Made by a program: the position numbers and the translations under genes. The notes beneath the pieces are model-generated. The model saw only the letters and a list, made by a program, of their open reading frames with translations, was not told the DNA's origin and searched no databases. DNA of 64,000 nucleotides from Nocardia sp. NRRL S-836 (GTDB taxonomy: Bacteria; Actinomycetota; Actinomycetes; Mycobacteriales; Pseudonocardiaceae), in assembly GCF_001279525.1 (NCBI RefSeq), contig NZ_LGDY01000002.1, positions 1 to 64,000 on the forward strand. Reading direction: 5' to 3'. The stretch's first letter is position 1; each line of letters opens with the position of its first letter. Shown here piece by piece: positions 1-10,291 of this stretch.

Positions 1-925
1 CGGGGTCGCCGCCGGGGGTGCCCGGGTTGCCGGGGGGCGGGTTCTGGACGTTGTTGCCCGTGTCCGGCAGGTCGGGCAGCGTGGTGACGTTGTCGGAGTA
101 CTGCTTGGCCCACTTGAGGACCGTGCGGACGTACTCGTTGGAGTTGTTGTAGCGGAAGACGGCCGCGGCGCGGTCGGACGGCTTGGTCAGGTCGCCGCCA
201 CCGGCGCAGAGGTAGCGGCCGGCGCCCAGGGCGGCGTCGTAGACGTTGTTCGGGTTGATGACGCCGTCGTCGTTGCCGTCGGCGCTGTAGCCGGCCCAGG
301 TGCTCGGGATGAACTGCATGGGGCCGACCGCGCGGTCCCAGGTGCTGTCGCCGTCGAGGCGGCCGCCGTCGGTGTCGCGGACGGGCAGGATGCCGGGGGC
401 GCCGTTGAGGACCGGGCCGAGGATCTTGGGGGTGGCGTCGCCGATGCCGTTCACGCGGCCGTTGTTGGCGTGGTTGGACTCGATCTTGCCGATGCCGGCG
501 AGCAGGGCCCAGTCGAGCTTGCAGCCGGGGACCATCGTGGCCATCTTGTCCTCGGCGCGCAGGTAGGCCTCCAGGACCACGCCGGGGATGCCGTGGTCGC
601 CGGGGAAGTCGTCGATGACGCCGCCGTCGTTGACGAGGTCGTCGTCGATGTCGCCGTCCTCGAGGTCGAGCAGCAGCGCGGCGCTCAGCTCGTCGGACAG
701 CGGGAGGCGGCCGGTGGCGCCGAGCTCGGACGGGTCGCGGCGCAGGGCGCCGAAGACGTCAGCGGTGCCGAGGGAGACGGCCATGTCGGAGTGCTTGGAG
801 ACGTTGACCCAGTCGACCAGCTTGGTACCCATGATCATCGCCGGTGCGAGCATGGCAGCCAGCGCGGCCACGGCGAAGCCCTTGTGACGGGCTGACAGAG
901 CCGCGGGACCGCGCAGTTTGGCCAT
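1..925 (-). CDS. Membrane-anchored lytic transglycosylase (LpqU-like), C-terminus cut by window edge
   Basis: Extracytoplasmic peptidoglycan lytic transglycosylase, by similarity of the core to the SLT/lysozyme-like fold. Reading from ATG at 925, the protein has a short basic start, a hydrophobic segment (about residues 15-33), an acidic linker and then the catalytic core. GIGKIESNH carries the probable catalytic Glu, followed by DRAVGPMQFIPSTW and a C-terminal GAGRYLCAGGG segment. A Gly/Pro/Asn-rich tail begins and the frame stays open to base 1, so the end is missing. The gene at 13607-14416 is a paralogue with the same motif order. In M. tuberculosis lpqU sits next to eno, as here. A weak GAGGTGAG lies about 13 nt before the start. 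Family is solid; the exact cleavage reaction is inferred. Confidence 0.88.
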   Translation of the reverse strand, partial: MAKLRGPAALSARHKGFAVAALAAMLAPAMIMGTKLVDWVNVSKHSDMAVSLGTADVFGALRRDPSELGATGRLPLSDELSAALLLDLEDGDIDDDLVNDGGVIDDFPGDHGIPGVVLEAYLRAEDKMATMVPGCKLDWALLAGIGKIESNHANNGRVNGIGDATPKILGPVLNGAPGILPVRDTDGGRLDGDSTWDRAVGPMQFIPSTWAGYSADGNDDGVINPNNVYDAALGAGRYLCAGGGDLTKPSDRAAAVFRYNNSNEYVRTVLKWAKQYSDNVTTLPDLPDTGNNVQNPPPGNPGTPGGDP

Positions 926-1076
926 TGCCACGAATACTCACCTCTCGTGCGTCATCGCGGCGCGCCGTCACACAGTTACGGCGTGCGCCCCCTCGCTGCC
1001 CTGTTCCACCCTGCCCCACTCGCGAGCCTAGGTGTACCCAAGACGGAGTGAAGCGTCTGTTGGGTTCCCTTGACTG

Positions 1077-1595
1077 TTAACTCACCGAACATTCACCGGA
1101 GGGCCACAGGGCCTGCTCCCGCAGCAGTGCCAGTGCCTCGTCACCGAAGGGGTTGACACCGGGGCCCTTCGCGAGGGCGTGAGCGACGTGCACGTGGAGG
1201 CACTTGACCCTGCTCGGCATGCCGCCCGCGGTGATCTGCGTGCCCAGCGGCTCCAGCGCGTCCCTCTCCGCGAGGTACGACTCGTGGGCCCGCCGGTAGG
1301 CGGCGGCGAGCTCGGGGTCCTCGGCCAGCCGTTCGGTCTGCTCCTTCATCAAACCGCTGCCCTCCAGCGTGCTGACCAGGGAGTTCAGCTTCGGGCAGGT
1401 CAGGTAGAACATCGTCGGGAACGGGGTCCCGTCCGGCAGCCGCGGGTGCGTCTGCACGACGTTCGGGTGCCCGGAGGGGCAGCGGGACGCGATCGCACGG
1501 GTCCCGCGCGGCGTCCGGCCGAGCTGCTTCGCGACCGTTTCCAGGTCAGCAGCGCTTACTTGTGCGTCACCGATTGCCAAAGTTCCTCGTACCAA
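1077..1595 (-). CDS. DUF501 family protein
   Basis: Conserved actinobacterial protein of unknown function, always seen near eno and ftsB in this order. About 170 residues, with SRCPSGHPNVVQTHPRL and the FPTMFYLTCP core typical of DUF501; Cys and His residues in these motifs might bind metal (inference). No ATG is available: the candidates are TTG at 1595 and TTG at 1580, both inside the end of ftsB, so translation is probably coupled to it (up to 40 nt overlap). The true start is uncertain; the conserved part begins near the codons for SAADLETVAKQLGR. Confidence 0.85.
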   Translation of the reverse strand: MVRGTLAIGDAQVSAADLETVAKQLGRTPRGTRAIASRCPSGHPNVVQTHPRLPDGTPFPTMFYLTCPKLNSLVSTLEGSGLMKEQTERLAEDPELAAAYRRAHESYLAERDALEPLGTQITAGGMPSRVKCLHVHVAHALAKGPGVNPFGDEALALLREQALWPSGECSVS

Positions 1596-2050
1596 GACTG
1601 GTTCGCCGACGGCTTGCCCGACGGTCGCTCCGATTCAGTGTTGCGGTTCTCGTCGCCGGGCAGCTGCACGATGTAGGGCGTCTCGCCCGGCCGCACCCAG
1701 TGCAGCCGCTTGCGCGCCTCGATCTCCACGTACGCCGGGTCGTTCAGCTGCGACCTGCGGTGCTCCAGCGCGGCGACCTGCTCGCGCAGCTTGTCGGACT
1801 CCGCGTTCGCGTCGCGCAGCTCGTCGCGCTGCGACAGGTAGGTCCGCAGCGGGACCGCGATGCTCAGCGCCAGTGCGCACAGCACCATCGCGAACATCGC
1901 GGCCCGCCGCGTCCCGGTCATCCCGAAGGCGCCGCCCGTGCCGTCGGAACGGCGGGCCGGGCCCTTCGGACGTGGTGGCTTGCGCGCGCGCGACGGCCGC
2001 GCCTCCCGTTCGGCACGGGGGCGGCGAGGTCGGCGCGCGCGCTCAGCCAT
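1556..2050 (-). CDS. ftsB: FtsB/DivIC-like septum formation initiator
   Basis: Small bitopic divisome protein. The N-terminal 45 residues are strongly Arg/Pro-rich and cytoplasmic. One membrane segment (about residues 48-66, AAMFAMVLCALALSIAVPL) is followed by a coiled coil (RDELRDANAESDKLREQVAALEH) and a conserved tail with ARKRLHWVRPGETPY, the usual FtsB/DivIC signature. Its place directly downstream of eno (3 nt gap) matches other actinobacteria. By family, FtsB joins FtsL and FtsQ and activates septal peptidoglycan synthesis. The long basic N-terminus is typical of actinobacterial members. Confidence 0.9.
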   Translation of the reverse strand: MAERARRPRRPRAEREARPSRARKPPRPKGPARRSDGTGGAFGMTGTRRAAMFAMVLCALALSIAVPLRTYLSQRDELRDANAESDKLREQVAALEHRRSQLNDPAYVEIEARKRLHWVRPGETPYIVQLPGDENRNTESERPSGKPSANQSWYEELWQSVTHK

Positions 2051-2053
2051 GCG

Positions 2054-3418
<1,365 letters not shown>

Positions 3419-3487
3419 TCAGATCACAGCGGAGCACCGGCGCCGGTCTACTGAATCGTGCCAGACGCTTGCCGTGCCCGTACACGG

Positions 3488-4723
3488 CTACGACAACGTC
3501 ACCGGCAGGTGCTTGACGCCGTTCTGGAAGTTCGACCGCAGCCGGCTGACCGGACCGGCGGGCTCCAGCCGGCCGGGCAGGTCGAGGACCGCCTCGAAGA
3601 CCGCGCGCAGCTGGGTCCTGGCCAGCTGCGCGCCGAGGCAGAAGTGCGGGCCGTGCCCGAAGCTCAGGTGGTCGGCCTCCCGCCGGCCGACGTCGAACCG
3701 GTGCGGGTCGGTGAACGCGCGCTCGTCCCGGTTCGCCGACGAGAACCACACGACGACCTTGTCCCCCGCCGCGATCCGCACGCCGGACAGCGTCGTGTCC
3801 TCGACGGCCGTGCGGCGGAAGTGCATGACCGGCGTCCACCAGCGCAGCATCTCCTCGACAGCGGTGCCGAGCAGCGACCGGTCGGCGCGCAGCCGTTCGT
3901 ACTGGCCGGGGTGCTCCAGCAGGGCGATCAGGCCGCCGGGGATGCCGTTGCGCAGCGTCTCGTTGCCGGCCACCGAGAACAGCCAGAAGAGGTTCTCGAA
4001 CTCCTCGATCGACAGGTCCTCGCGCATGAGGTTGCTGATCACGTCGTCCGACGGGTGCGCACGCTTGTGCTCGCCCAGCGCGTGCGCGTAGGCGTAGAGG
4101 TCGGGCATGCCGTCGCGGGCGCGCGGGTCGCGGCCGTCGTCCGGGCGCAGTTCCAGCGCCGCCAGCGCCATGTCCGTCATGCCGGTCGTGTCGCTGGACG
4201 ACAGCGCGTACTCGGCGTCCTGGAAGCCGATCACGCGGTTGCTCCAGTCGTAGAGCAGCGCCCGGTCCCGGCGCGGCACGCCGAAGACGTCGGCCAGGGT
4301 CAGCAGCGGCAGGTCGGCGACGTCGGCGGCGAAGTCACCGGACGGCTCGGCGACGATCCGGCGCGCGTTCGCCCGGATGCCCTCCTCCAGCCTGGCCACG
4401 GCCCACGGCGTGAACGCCCTGGTCAGCATGCGCCGCAGCCGGGAGTGCTCCGGCGGGTCCTGGTTGAGCATCATGCGCCGGACGTACCGCAGGTCCTCCG
4501 GCCGCGGGTCGCGGATCTGCGTGGCGCCGCGGTGCGACGAGAACACGCCGGGCGAGCGCAGCACCGTCCGGACGTCGTCGTAGCGGAAGACCGCCCAGAA
4601 GGATCCGGCACAGGAATCCTCGATGCGCACGACGTTCTTTTCGCGCAGCCGGGTGAGTGCGTCGTGCGGGACACCGGAGGTATATGTGTCCGGGTCGAGG
4701 ATCAGCTCGGCATCGGTACGCAT
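3488..4723 (-). CDS. Cytochrome P450
   Basis: Haem-thiolate monooxygenase of 411 residues. Visible landmarks are the I-helix motif FSVAGNETLRNG, the K-helix ExxR in VEEMLRWW, and the Cys haem-binding loop FGHGPHFCLGAQLAR near residue 355. The form is soluble, with no membrane anchor, as in bacterial CYPs that take electrons from a ferredoxin. The substrate is unknown. ATG at 4723 is only 15 nt from the divergent hydrolase start, so both promoters must share this tiny interval or lie in coding sequence. A CAGAAT hexamer 7 nt before ATG could drive a leaderless mRNA. An alternative ATG at 4747 would overlap the hydrolase gene. Confidence 0.93.
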   Translation of the reverse strand: MRTDAELILDPDTYTSGVPHDALTRLREKNVVRIEDSCAGSFWAVFRYDDVRTVLRSPGVFSSHRGATQIRDPRPEDLRYVRRMMLNQDPPEHSRLRRMLTRAFTPWAVARLEEGIRANARRIVAEPSGDFAADVADLPLLTLADVFGVPRRDRALLYDWSNRVIGFQDAEYALSSSDTTGMTDMALAALELRPDDGRDPRARDGMPDLYAYAHALGEHKRAHPSDDVISNLMREDLSIEEFENLFWLFSVAGNETLRNGIPGGLIALLEHPGQYERLRADRSLLGTAVEEMLRWWTPVMHFRRTAVEDTTLSGVRIAAGDKVVVWFSSANRDERAFTDPHRFDVGRREADHLSFGHGPHFCLGAQLARTQLRAVFEAVLDLPGRLEPAGPVSRLRSNFQNGVKHLPVTLS

Positions 4724-4738
4724 AGACAGGATTCTGAC

Positions 4739-5440
4739 GTGCTCCATGTCGAACGTGGCGGGAACGGACCGCTGCTGGTGCTGCTGCACGGCCTCGGTGC
4801 CACCGGCGAGGTCTGGGAACAGGTCGTCGCGGGCTGGCACGGCAGCTGGCTCGTGCCGGACCTGCCCGGTCACGGCAGGAGCGCGCCCCTCGACCGGTAC
4901 TCGTTCGGCTCTCTCGCGGCCGCCGTCGCGACCGTGGTCCCCCGCGAGCCGGTCGCCGTCCTCGGCCACTCGCTGGGCGGTGTGGTCGGCCTGGCGCTGG
5001 CGAGCGGCTGGTTCGGCGTCGAGGTCACGACCGCGGTCGGCGTCGGGATCAAGGTGCGGTGGACCGACGAGGAGCTGGCCAAGGCCGCCGCCCTCGCCGC
5101 CAAGCCCGCCAAGGTGTTCGCGACCAGGGACGAGGCCGCCGAGCGCGCGGCGAAGATGGCCGGGGTTCCGCTGCGGCACGGCGTGTCCGAGGTGGACGGC
5201 GGCTGGGCGCCCGCGCTGGACATGGGGGCGTTCGGCGTGGGCCGCCCGGACCTGGCCGGGCTGGTCATGGCCGCGCAGGCGCACGTCGTGCTGGCGGCGG
5301 GCGAGAACGACCCGATGTGCCCCCGGGAGCACCTGGAGGAGCTGGTGCCCGAGCCGGTGGTGCTCACCGGCGCGGGCCACAACGTGCACGTCGAGTCGCC
5401 CTCGGCGCTGTCGCCGCTGCTCGCTCAGCTCGCGAGGTAG
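4739..5440 (+). CDS. Alpha/beta-fold hydrolase
   Basis: Small cytoplasmic hydrolase, 233 residues. It shows the oxyanion-loop motif LLHGLGATGEVW, the nucleophile elbow GHSLGG (Ser near residue 83), the acid-loop region AAGENDPMCP and the catalytic His in GAGHNVHVESP, so the triad looks intact. The start is GTG at 4739; a weak CAGGAT hexamer 6 nt upstream is compatible with leaderless transcription. Its last 16 nt overlap the end of the convergent SDR gene. The substrate cannot be read from sequence. Sitting between P450 and SDR genes suggests a shared small-molecule pathway, but this is inference. Confidence 0.88.
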   Translation: MLHVERGGNGPLLVLLHGLGATGEVWEQVVAGWHGSWLVPDLPGHGRSAPLDRYSFGSLAAAVATVVPREPVAVLGHSLGGVVGLALASGWFGVEVTTAVGVGIKVRWTDEELAKAAALAAKPAKVFATRDEAAERAAKMAGVPLRHGVSEVDGGWAPALDMGAFGVGRPDLAGLVMAAQAHVVLAAGENDPMCPREHLEELVPEPVVLTGAGHNVHVESPSALSPLLAQLAR

Positions 5441-6165
5441 CCGCCGTCGGCCGCGAGCACCGTGCCGGTCACGAAGCTCGACCGGTCGGACGCCAGGAAC
5501 AGCACGACGTCCGCGATCTCCTCCGGCTCGCCGACGCGGGCCAGCGGCAGCTGGTCGCTGAACGCCTCGAACACCTCGCCGGCGTGCTCGACCGCGGCCT
5601 CGGTGCGGATCGGGCCGGGCGCGACCGAGTTCACGCGGACGCCGTGCGCGCCGAACTCGACGGCCCACGAGCGGGTCAGCGCGTCCATCGCGGCCTTGGA
5701 GGCGCTGTACACGCTGGTGACCGCGTTGCCGACGTCCGCGCCGATGGACGAGATGTTGACGATCGCGCCCTTGCCCTTCGCGACCATCGCCGGTGCGAGC
5801 GCGGCGGTGAGGAAGTAGGTGCCGCGCACGTTGACGTCGAAGACCTGCTGGTAGGTCTCCAGCGACTGCTCGGGGGTCGGCGCGAACGGGAAGATGCCCG
5901 CGTTGTTCACGAGCACGTCGACGTCGCCGACCTCCTGTGCGAGCGTGCGGATGTCGTCGAGGTTCGCGACGTCGGAGACGAGGAAGTGCCCGGTGCCCCC
6001 GGCCTTCTCGATCAGCTCGACGGTCTCCTTGCCCAGCTCGGCGCGGCGGCCGGTGAGGTAGACGGTGGCACCCGCCTCGGCGAGCCTGACCGCGATCGCG
6101 CGGCCGATGCCCGAGGTGGCTCCGGTGACGAGTGCCTTCTTGCCTGCGAGTTCCTTGGTTGACAT
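5425..6165 (-). CDS. Short-chain dehydrogenase/reductase (SDR)
   Basis: Classical SDR of 246 residues. The N-terminal NAD(P) loop is TGATSGIGRAIA, NNAG is at about residue 88, and the catalytic Ser and YSASKAAM (Tyr-x-x-x-Lys) are in place; VNSVAPGPI and the C-terminal VTGTVLAADGG are typical. It should oxidise or reduce a hydroxyl/keto group, with unknown substrate. The gene lies 50 nt downstream of the SARP regulator on the same strand and ends inside the hydrolase gene that converges on it. ATG at 6165 is the best start; CAGATT lies 7 nt upstream. Confidence 0.93.
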   Translation of the reverse strand: MSTKELAGKKALVTGATSGIGRAIAVRLAEAGATVYLTGRRAELGKETVELIEKAGGTGHFLVSDVANLDDIRTLAQEVGDVDVLVNNAGIFPFAPTPEQSLETYQQVFDVNVRGTYFLTAALAPAMVAKGKGAIVNISSIGADVGNAVTSVYSASKAAMDALTRSWAVEFGAHGVRVNSVAPGPIRTEAAVEHAGEVFEAFSDQLPLARVGEPEEIADVVLFLASDRSSFVTGTVLAADGGYLAS

Positions 6166-6215
6166 GTCTACGAATCTGGCGCAGCGTGATGGTCAGGCCG
6201 TGAACTTCGGATGAA

Positions 6216-7754
6216 TCAGCTGGTCAGCACCGGTGTGCGCAGGCCGAAGTAGGTCCTGACGAACCGCGGCACGTGGTAGCAGCCGAGCACCACCGGCTCG
6301 ATCAGGTGCACGTCGGCGAGCGACTCCAGCAGCAGCTCCACGCACGCGACGTCACGGCCGAACAGCTCGGCCGCCTCGCACACGTTGACCCCGTCCTTCT
6401 CCTCGTGGGCGAGCAGCCGCAGCAGGTGCAGCTCCTCGTCGGTGAGCTGCCGCGCGGCCTTGTCCAGCGGCGCCAGCACGGCCCGGCAGTCCGACGGCAC
6501 GGCGTTGCCGAGCCGGGTCTCCCGCTCCATCTGCCGGTACAGCATGTCCACGGTCCACCGCGGGCGGGCGGTGAGCTTGCCGCCGAGCACCCTGATCGGG
6601 TTCGGCAGGTACGACACGTGCGCCAGCACCTCCGCGACCCGCTCCGGCTCGGCGGCGACCCGCCTCGGGTCGAGGACCTTGCGGAAGAGCTCGTGCGCCT
6701 CGGACTCGGTGAGGCCCCCGGTCTTGAACCAGGTCACGGCGGGCAGCTCGTTCAGCCTGCGCACGCTGGTGAGGATCAGCGCGGAACCGGAGGTGTGCAG
6801 GTCGCGCACGGACTCGGCGTCCGGCACGTCGTCAACCACGACCAGGAACCGCTTGCCGCGCGCCTTCTCCCGCCACAGCGCCGCCCTGTCGCCGTCCGGG
6901 TTCTCGACGCCGACCGCGCGCAGCAGCTCGTTCGCGACGTCCCTGCCGCGCACGAAGATCTGCCCGTCGGGGAACCGGTGCCTCACGAGGTGGCCGATCC
7001 GCACGGCCAGCGCGGTCTTGCCGCTGCCGTGCATGCCGGTGATGCCGATGGTGCCCGGCAGCACCTCCAGCGCCTGCGCGATCTCCTGGGCCCGGCCGGT
7101 GAAGTCGGGCAGGTCCGGCGGCAGCTGCGCCGGCGTGCGCGGCAGCGCGAGGTCGCCCCTGAGGATCTGCGCGTGGACCTTGCGCAGCTCGGGGCCCGGT
7201 TCGAGGCCGAGCTCCTCGTTCAGCAGGGCGCGTGCCTGGTGGTAGTGGTCGAGCGCCTCCGCCTGCCGGCCGTCGCGGTAGAGCGCGGACATCAGCAGGG
7301 CGCGCGGGCGTTCCCGCAACGGGTTCGCGGCGACGTGCTTCTGCAGCTCCAGCACGTCCAGCTCGCGTTCGAGCCAGTCCTCGCGGGCCTTGAGCCGCTG
7401 CTGCGCGAGCCGGACCCGTTGGGCCTCGAAGTAGGTGCCGGTGAGGCCTTCCAGCGGCTCGCCGCGGCAGTCGTCCACGAGCTCGGCGCGCACGGTGTAG
7501 CCGCCGTCCCTGGACCTCAGGTCCAGCTCGGGCAGGGTCTTGCGGATCCGGTAGGTGTGGGTCCGCAGCGCCGTCACCGCGCTCGGTGTCGGGTCGTCCC
7601 AGACCATGCCGATCAGCTGGTCGTTGCTCAGCCGGATGCCGTTGTTCAGCAGCAGCGCCGCCAGCACGGCGCGCTGCTGGCGCGGCCCCAGGTCGATCTC
7701 CTCGTCGTCCCGCCAGGCTCGTACCGGACCCATCAGGGAGAAGCGCAGGCTCAT
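6216..7754 (-). CDS. SARP-type regulator with BTAD and NB-ARC ATPase domains
   Basis: Transcription factor of the AfsR/SARP family, 512 residues from ATG at 7754 (MSLRFSLMGPV). Order: OmpR-like winged-helix DNA-binding domain (about 1-90, LGPRQQRAVLAALLL and LRTHTYRIRKTLPE), BTAD helical domain (about 95-235, LERELDVLELQKHV, ALYRDGRQAEALDHYHQA), then an NB-ARC ATPase with Walker A GMHGSGKTAL and Walker B FLVVVDDVPD. It stops after the winged-helix part and lacks the TPR or WD repeats of full AfsR. Such regulators activate secondary-metabolite genes; here the nearest candidates are SDR, P450 and hydrolase. Only 66 nt separate it from the divergent aminotransferase gene. Confidence 0.9.
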   Translation of the reverse strand: MSLRFSLMGPVRAWRDDEEIDLGPRQQRAVLAALLLNNGIRLSNDQLIGMVWDDPTPSAVTALRTHTYRIRKTLPELDLRSRDGGYTVRAELVDDCRGEPLEGLTGTYFEAQRVRLAQQRLKAREDWLERELDVLELQKHVAANPLRERPRALLMSALYRDGRQAEALDHYHQARALLNEELGLEPGPELRKVHAQILRGDLALPRTPAQLPPDLPDFTGRAQEIAQALEVLPGTIGITGMHGSGKTALAVRIGHLVRHRFPDGQIFVRGRDVANELLRAVGVENPDGDRAALWREKARGKRFLVVVDDVPDAESVRDLHTSGSALILTSVRRLNELPAVTWFKTGGLTESEAHELFRKVLDPRRVAAEPERVAEVLAHVSYLPNPIRVLGGKLTARPRWTVDMLYRQMERETRLGNAVPSDCRAVLAPLDKAARQLTDEELHLLRLLAHEEKDGVNVCEAAELFGRDVACVELLLESLADVHLIEPVVLGCYHVPRFVRTYFGLRTPVLTS

Positions 7755-7808
7755 GCAACAGCACAACGTTCGCGCGCATTCCCCGCTTCCCTCCCGGCCG
7801 GTTTCTCC

Positions 7809-7814
7809 TAGCTT
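7809..7814 (+). promoter_or_regulatory. Predicted -10 hexamer for leaderless aminotransferase mRNA
   Basis: TAGCTT ends 6 nt before ATG at 7821. The GGGGGG between them touches the start codon and is too close to act as a Shine-Dalgarno, which favours a leaderless transcript. No clear -35 was seen. Confidence 0.45.
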
Positions 7815-7820
7815 GGGGGG

Positions 7821-8960
7821 ATGAACCCGTTACGCGAGGTGACCCTCGACCAGCTCCGGCAGCGGACGAGCGTGAAGTGGCGGCACTACCCGCCCGACGT
7901 CCTGCCGGTGTGGGTGGCCGAGATGGACGTCATGCCGGCCGAGCCGGTCGCGCGGGCCATCACCGACGCGGTCGCGCTGGGCGACACCGGCTATCCCGCG
8001 GGCACCGCGTACGCCGAGGCGCTGGCCGCGTTCGGGCGCGAGCGCTGGGGCTGGGAGCCGGCCGTGGAGCGCACCGCGATCGTGCCGGACGTGATGATGG
8101 GCGTCGTCGAGATGCTCCGGCTCGTGTCGCCGCGGGACGCGCCCGTGGTGGTCAACTGCCCGGTGTACCCGCCCTTCTACCAGTTCATCAGGTCGATGGG
8201 GCGCACAGTGGTCGAGGCACCGCTCGGCCCGTCGTGGCGGATCGACCTCGCGGCGCTGGAGCGAGCCTTCGACCGCGCCGGGCGTGGTGCGGCGTACCTG
8301 CTGTGCAGCCCGCACAACCCGACCGGGACCGTGCACACCGCCGACGAGCTCGCCGCCGTCGCGGCGCTGGCCGAGCGGCACGGTGTGCGGGTCGTGGTGG
8401 ACGAGATCCACGCGCCGATCGTGGCCACCGGCGTGCGGTTCGTGCCGTACCTGAGCGTGTCGGGCAACGCGTTGTCGCTGATGTCGGCGTCGAAGGCGTG
8501 GAACCTCGCGGGGCTGAAGGCGGCGCTGGCCGTCGCGGGCCCGGAGGCGGCGGACGACCTCGCGCGGCTGCCGGAGGAGGTGGCCGACGGGCCCAGCCAC
8601 GTCGGGGTCCTCGCGCACACCGCGGCGTACCGGCACGGCGGCGCGTGGCTGGACGCGGTGCTGGCCGGGCTGGACGAGAACCGCCGGTTGCTCGCCGACC
8701 TGCTGGCCGCCGAGCTGCCGGACGTGGGGTACGCGCCGTCGGAGGGCACGTACCTGGCGTGGCTGGACTGCCGGGCGCTGGGCCTCGGGGACAGCCCTGC
8801 CGAGGCGTTCCTGCGGCACGGGCGGGTGGCCGTGAACTGCGGGATCCCGTTCGGCACCGGCGGGGCGGGGTTCGTGCGGGTGAACCTGGCGACCTCGCCG
8901 GAGATCGTGACCGAGGCGGTGCGCAGGATGGCCGCGGGGTGGTCGAAAGCCTCGTCCTGA
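7821..8960 (+). CDS. PatB/MalY-type PLP aminotransferase (cystathionine beta-lyase-like)
   Basis: Fold-type I PLP enzyme, 379 residues. The early [23 protein letters not shown] region, [21 protein letters not shown] and the PLP-lysine motif [15 protein letters not shown] are hallmarks of the MalY/PatB group, whose best-known activity is C-S cleavage of cystathionine. A plain aminotransferase role is also possible. The next gene, a DMT exporter, starts 27 nt downstream and is likely cotranscribed, which would suit export of an amino acid or metabolite (inference). Confidence 0.88.
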   Translation: MNPLREVTLDQLRQRTSVKWRHYPPDVLPVWVAEMDVMPAEPVARAITDAVALGDTGYPAGTAYAEALAAFGRERWGWEPAVERTAIVPDVMMGVVEMLRLVSPRDAPVVVNCPVYPPFYQFIRSMGRTVVEAPLGPSWRIDLAALERAFDRAGRGAAYLLCSPHNPTGTVHTADELAAVAALAERHGVRVVVDEIHAPIVATGVRFVPYLSVSGNALSLMSASKAWNLAGLKAALAVAGPEAADDLARLPEEVADGPSHVGVLAHTAAYRHGGAWLDAVLAGLDENRRLLADLLAAELPDVGYAPSEGTYLAWLDCRALGLGDSPAEAFLRHGRVAVNCGIPFGTGGAGFVRVNLATSPEIVTEAVRRMAAGWSKASS

Positions 8961-8987
8961 GGACGGCGGGCTGGTACTGCTGGGCCC

Positions 8988-9887
8988 GTGCGGATCAAAC
9001 CCGGCTTCGCGGCGGTCACGGTGCTGGTCTGGGCCTCCGGCTACCCGATGGGCGCGCTGGCCGTGGCGGTGGCGCCGCCGTTCCTGATGACCACGATCCG
9101 GTTCGCTCTGGCGGCGGTGCTGATGGGGCTCGTGGCGCTGGTGACGGGCGCGCGCTGGCCGCGTGGGCGGGCGCTGGCGCACACGTGCGTGGCGGGGCTG
9201 CTCGTGCAGGCGGTGCAGTTCTCCGGTGTGTACCTGGGGCTGCGGCTGGGGGTGCCGGCGTCGGTGACGGCGCTGGTCATCTCGTGCACGCCGGTGCTGA
9301 CGGCGGTCGTGGCGGCGCGGGTGTTCCGGGTCCGGATCGGACCGCGGCAGGTCCTCGGGCTCGTGCTGGGCGTGGCCGCCGTGGTCGCCGCGTTGTGGGG
9401 CCGGCTGGGGTCGTTCGGGTCCGGCGCGGTGTTCACGGTCGTCGGCATGCTCGGGTTCGTCGCGGGTGGCGTGTACCAGCAGAGGTTCGTCCGCGACACG
9501 GACTTCCGGACCGGGAACGCGGTGCAGCACGCGGTGTCGGTGCCGGTGGTGGGGGTGCTGGCGCTGACCGAGTCGTCCGGTGTGACCGACTGGCGGCAGT
9601 TCTGGGCGGCGGTGGCGTTCCTGGTGCTGGTGAACTCGATGGGCGGGGCGTCGTTGTTCCTGGTCGGGGTGCGCACGGGCGGTGCGGCGGCGATGACGGC
9701 GCTGTCCTCTGTGGTCCCCTCGGTGACGGCGCTGATCGCGTGGCCGCTGCTCGGGCAGGCGCCGACGGCCGGTGTGGTGGCCGGGCTGGTGCTCGGGTTC
9801 GCGGCGTGCTGGCTCGGCACGGCCACCCCTTCGAGTTCTGTCGCCCGGACGGCAGTCGTAGAACCCGCCCGCGATGGGTACCGTTGA
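8988..9887 (+). CDS. DMT-superfamily transporter, EamA type
   Basis: Inner-membrane protein of 299 residues with about ten hydrophobic segments in two EamA halves. The first half opens with VTVLVWASGYPMGALAVAV; the second contains GMLGFVAGGVYQQRF and ends in LGFAACWLGTAT. Family members export amino acids or small metabolites, mostly with unknown substrate. The start is GTG at 8988. Its 3' end reaches the upstream region of the TPR gene (stop 9887, next start 9892), so the three genes 7821-10266 run in one direction with very little spacing. Confidence 0.88.
   Translation: MRIKPGFAAVTVLVWASGYPMGALAVAVAPPFLMTTIRFALAAVLMGLVALVTGARWPRGRALAHTCVAGLLVQAVQFSGVYLGLRLGVPASVTALVISCTPVLTAVVAARVFRVRIGPRQVLGLVLGVAAVVAALWGRLGSFGSGAVFTVVGMLGFVAGGVYQQRFVRDTDFRTGNAVQHAVSVPVVGVLALTESSGVTDWRQFWAAVAFLVLVNSMGGASLFLVGVRTGGAAAMTALSSVVPSVTALIAWPLLGQAPTAGVVAGLVLGFAACWLGTATPSSSVARTAVVEPARDGYR
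9879..9884 (+). promoter_or_regulatory. Predicted -10 hexamer for the TPR gene
   Basis: TACCGT ends 7 nt before ATG at 9892 and lies inside the last codons of the transporter gene. The spacing fits a leaderless transcript and favours 9892 over the in-frame ATG at 9874. Confidence 0.45.
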
Positions 9888-9891
9888 TCGA

Positions 9892-10266
9892 ATGACGGAC
9901 GGCACCTTCGAGGCGTTCCGCAAGGCGGAGGCGTTGCTGGGCCAGCAGCGGCCGCTGGACGCGCTGCGCGAGCTGCGGCAGGTGCTGGACGAGGCCCCGG
10001 ACGCGCCGTCCGTGCAGCTGCTCGCCGGCCGCGCCTACCTCGGCACCGCGCAGCTGCGGCGGGCGGAGGAGGCGTTCCGCAAGGTCCTCGACCTCGACCC
10101 CAGCGACCACTACGCCCGGTTCGCGCTGGGCAAGACGTTGCAGCGGCAGCAGCGGCTGCCCGAGGCGCTCGCCCAGCTGCGGATGGCCGTCGCGATGAAC
10201 CCGTCGCCGGAGTACCAGGAGGCGCTTGGCGAGGTCAAGGCCAGGCTGGCGCTCGGCGGCGGCTGA
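9892..10266 (+). CDS. Small tetratricopeptide-repeat protein
   Basis: Cytoplasmic protein of 124 residues made of about three TPR-like helical hairpins: FRKAEALLGQQRPLDALREL, AGRAYLGTAQLRRAEEAF and FALGKTLQRQQRLPEALAQL. The classic TPR pattern (small residues at 8, 20 and 27; Pro near 32) is visible in each. TPRs mediate protein contacts; no catalytic motif is present. It faces efeB tail-to-tail with only 25 nt between. The partner is unknown. Confidence 0.85.
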   Translation: MTDGTFEAFRKAEALLGQQRPLDALRELRQVLDEAPDAPSVQLLAGRAYLGTAQLRRAEEAFRKVLDLDPSDHYARFALGKTLQRQQRLPEALAQLRMAVAMNPSPEYQEALGEVKARLALGGG

Positions 10267-10291
10267 CGCGCCGCCGAGCCACCGCCCGTGC

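Noticed and set aside
3488..7766. A full biosynthetic gene cluster
   Set aside because: There is a SARP, P450, SDR and hydrolase but no synthase, scaffold-building enzyme or transporter.
10267..10291. Terminator between the TPR gene and efeB
   Set aside because: Only 25 nt separate the convergent stops and no stable hairpin is visible.
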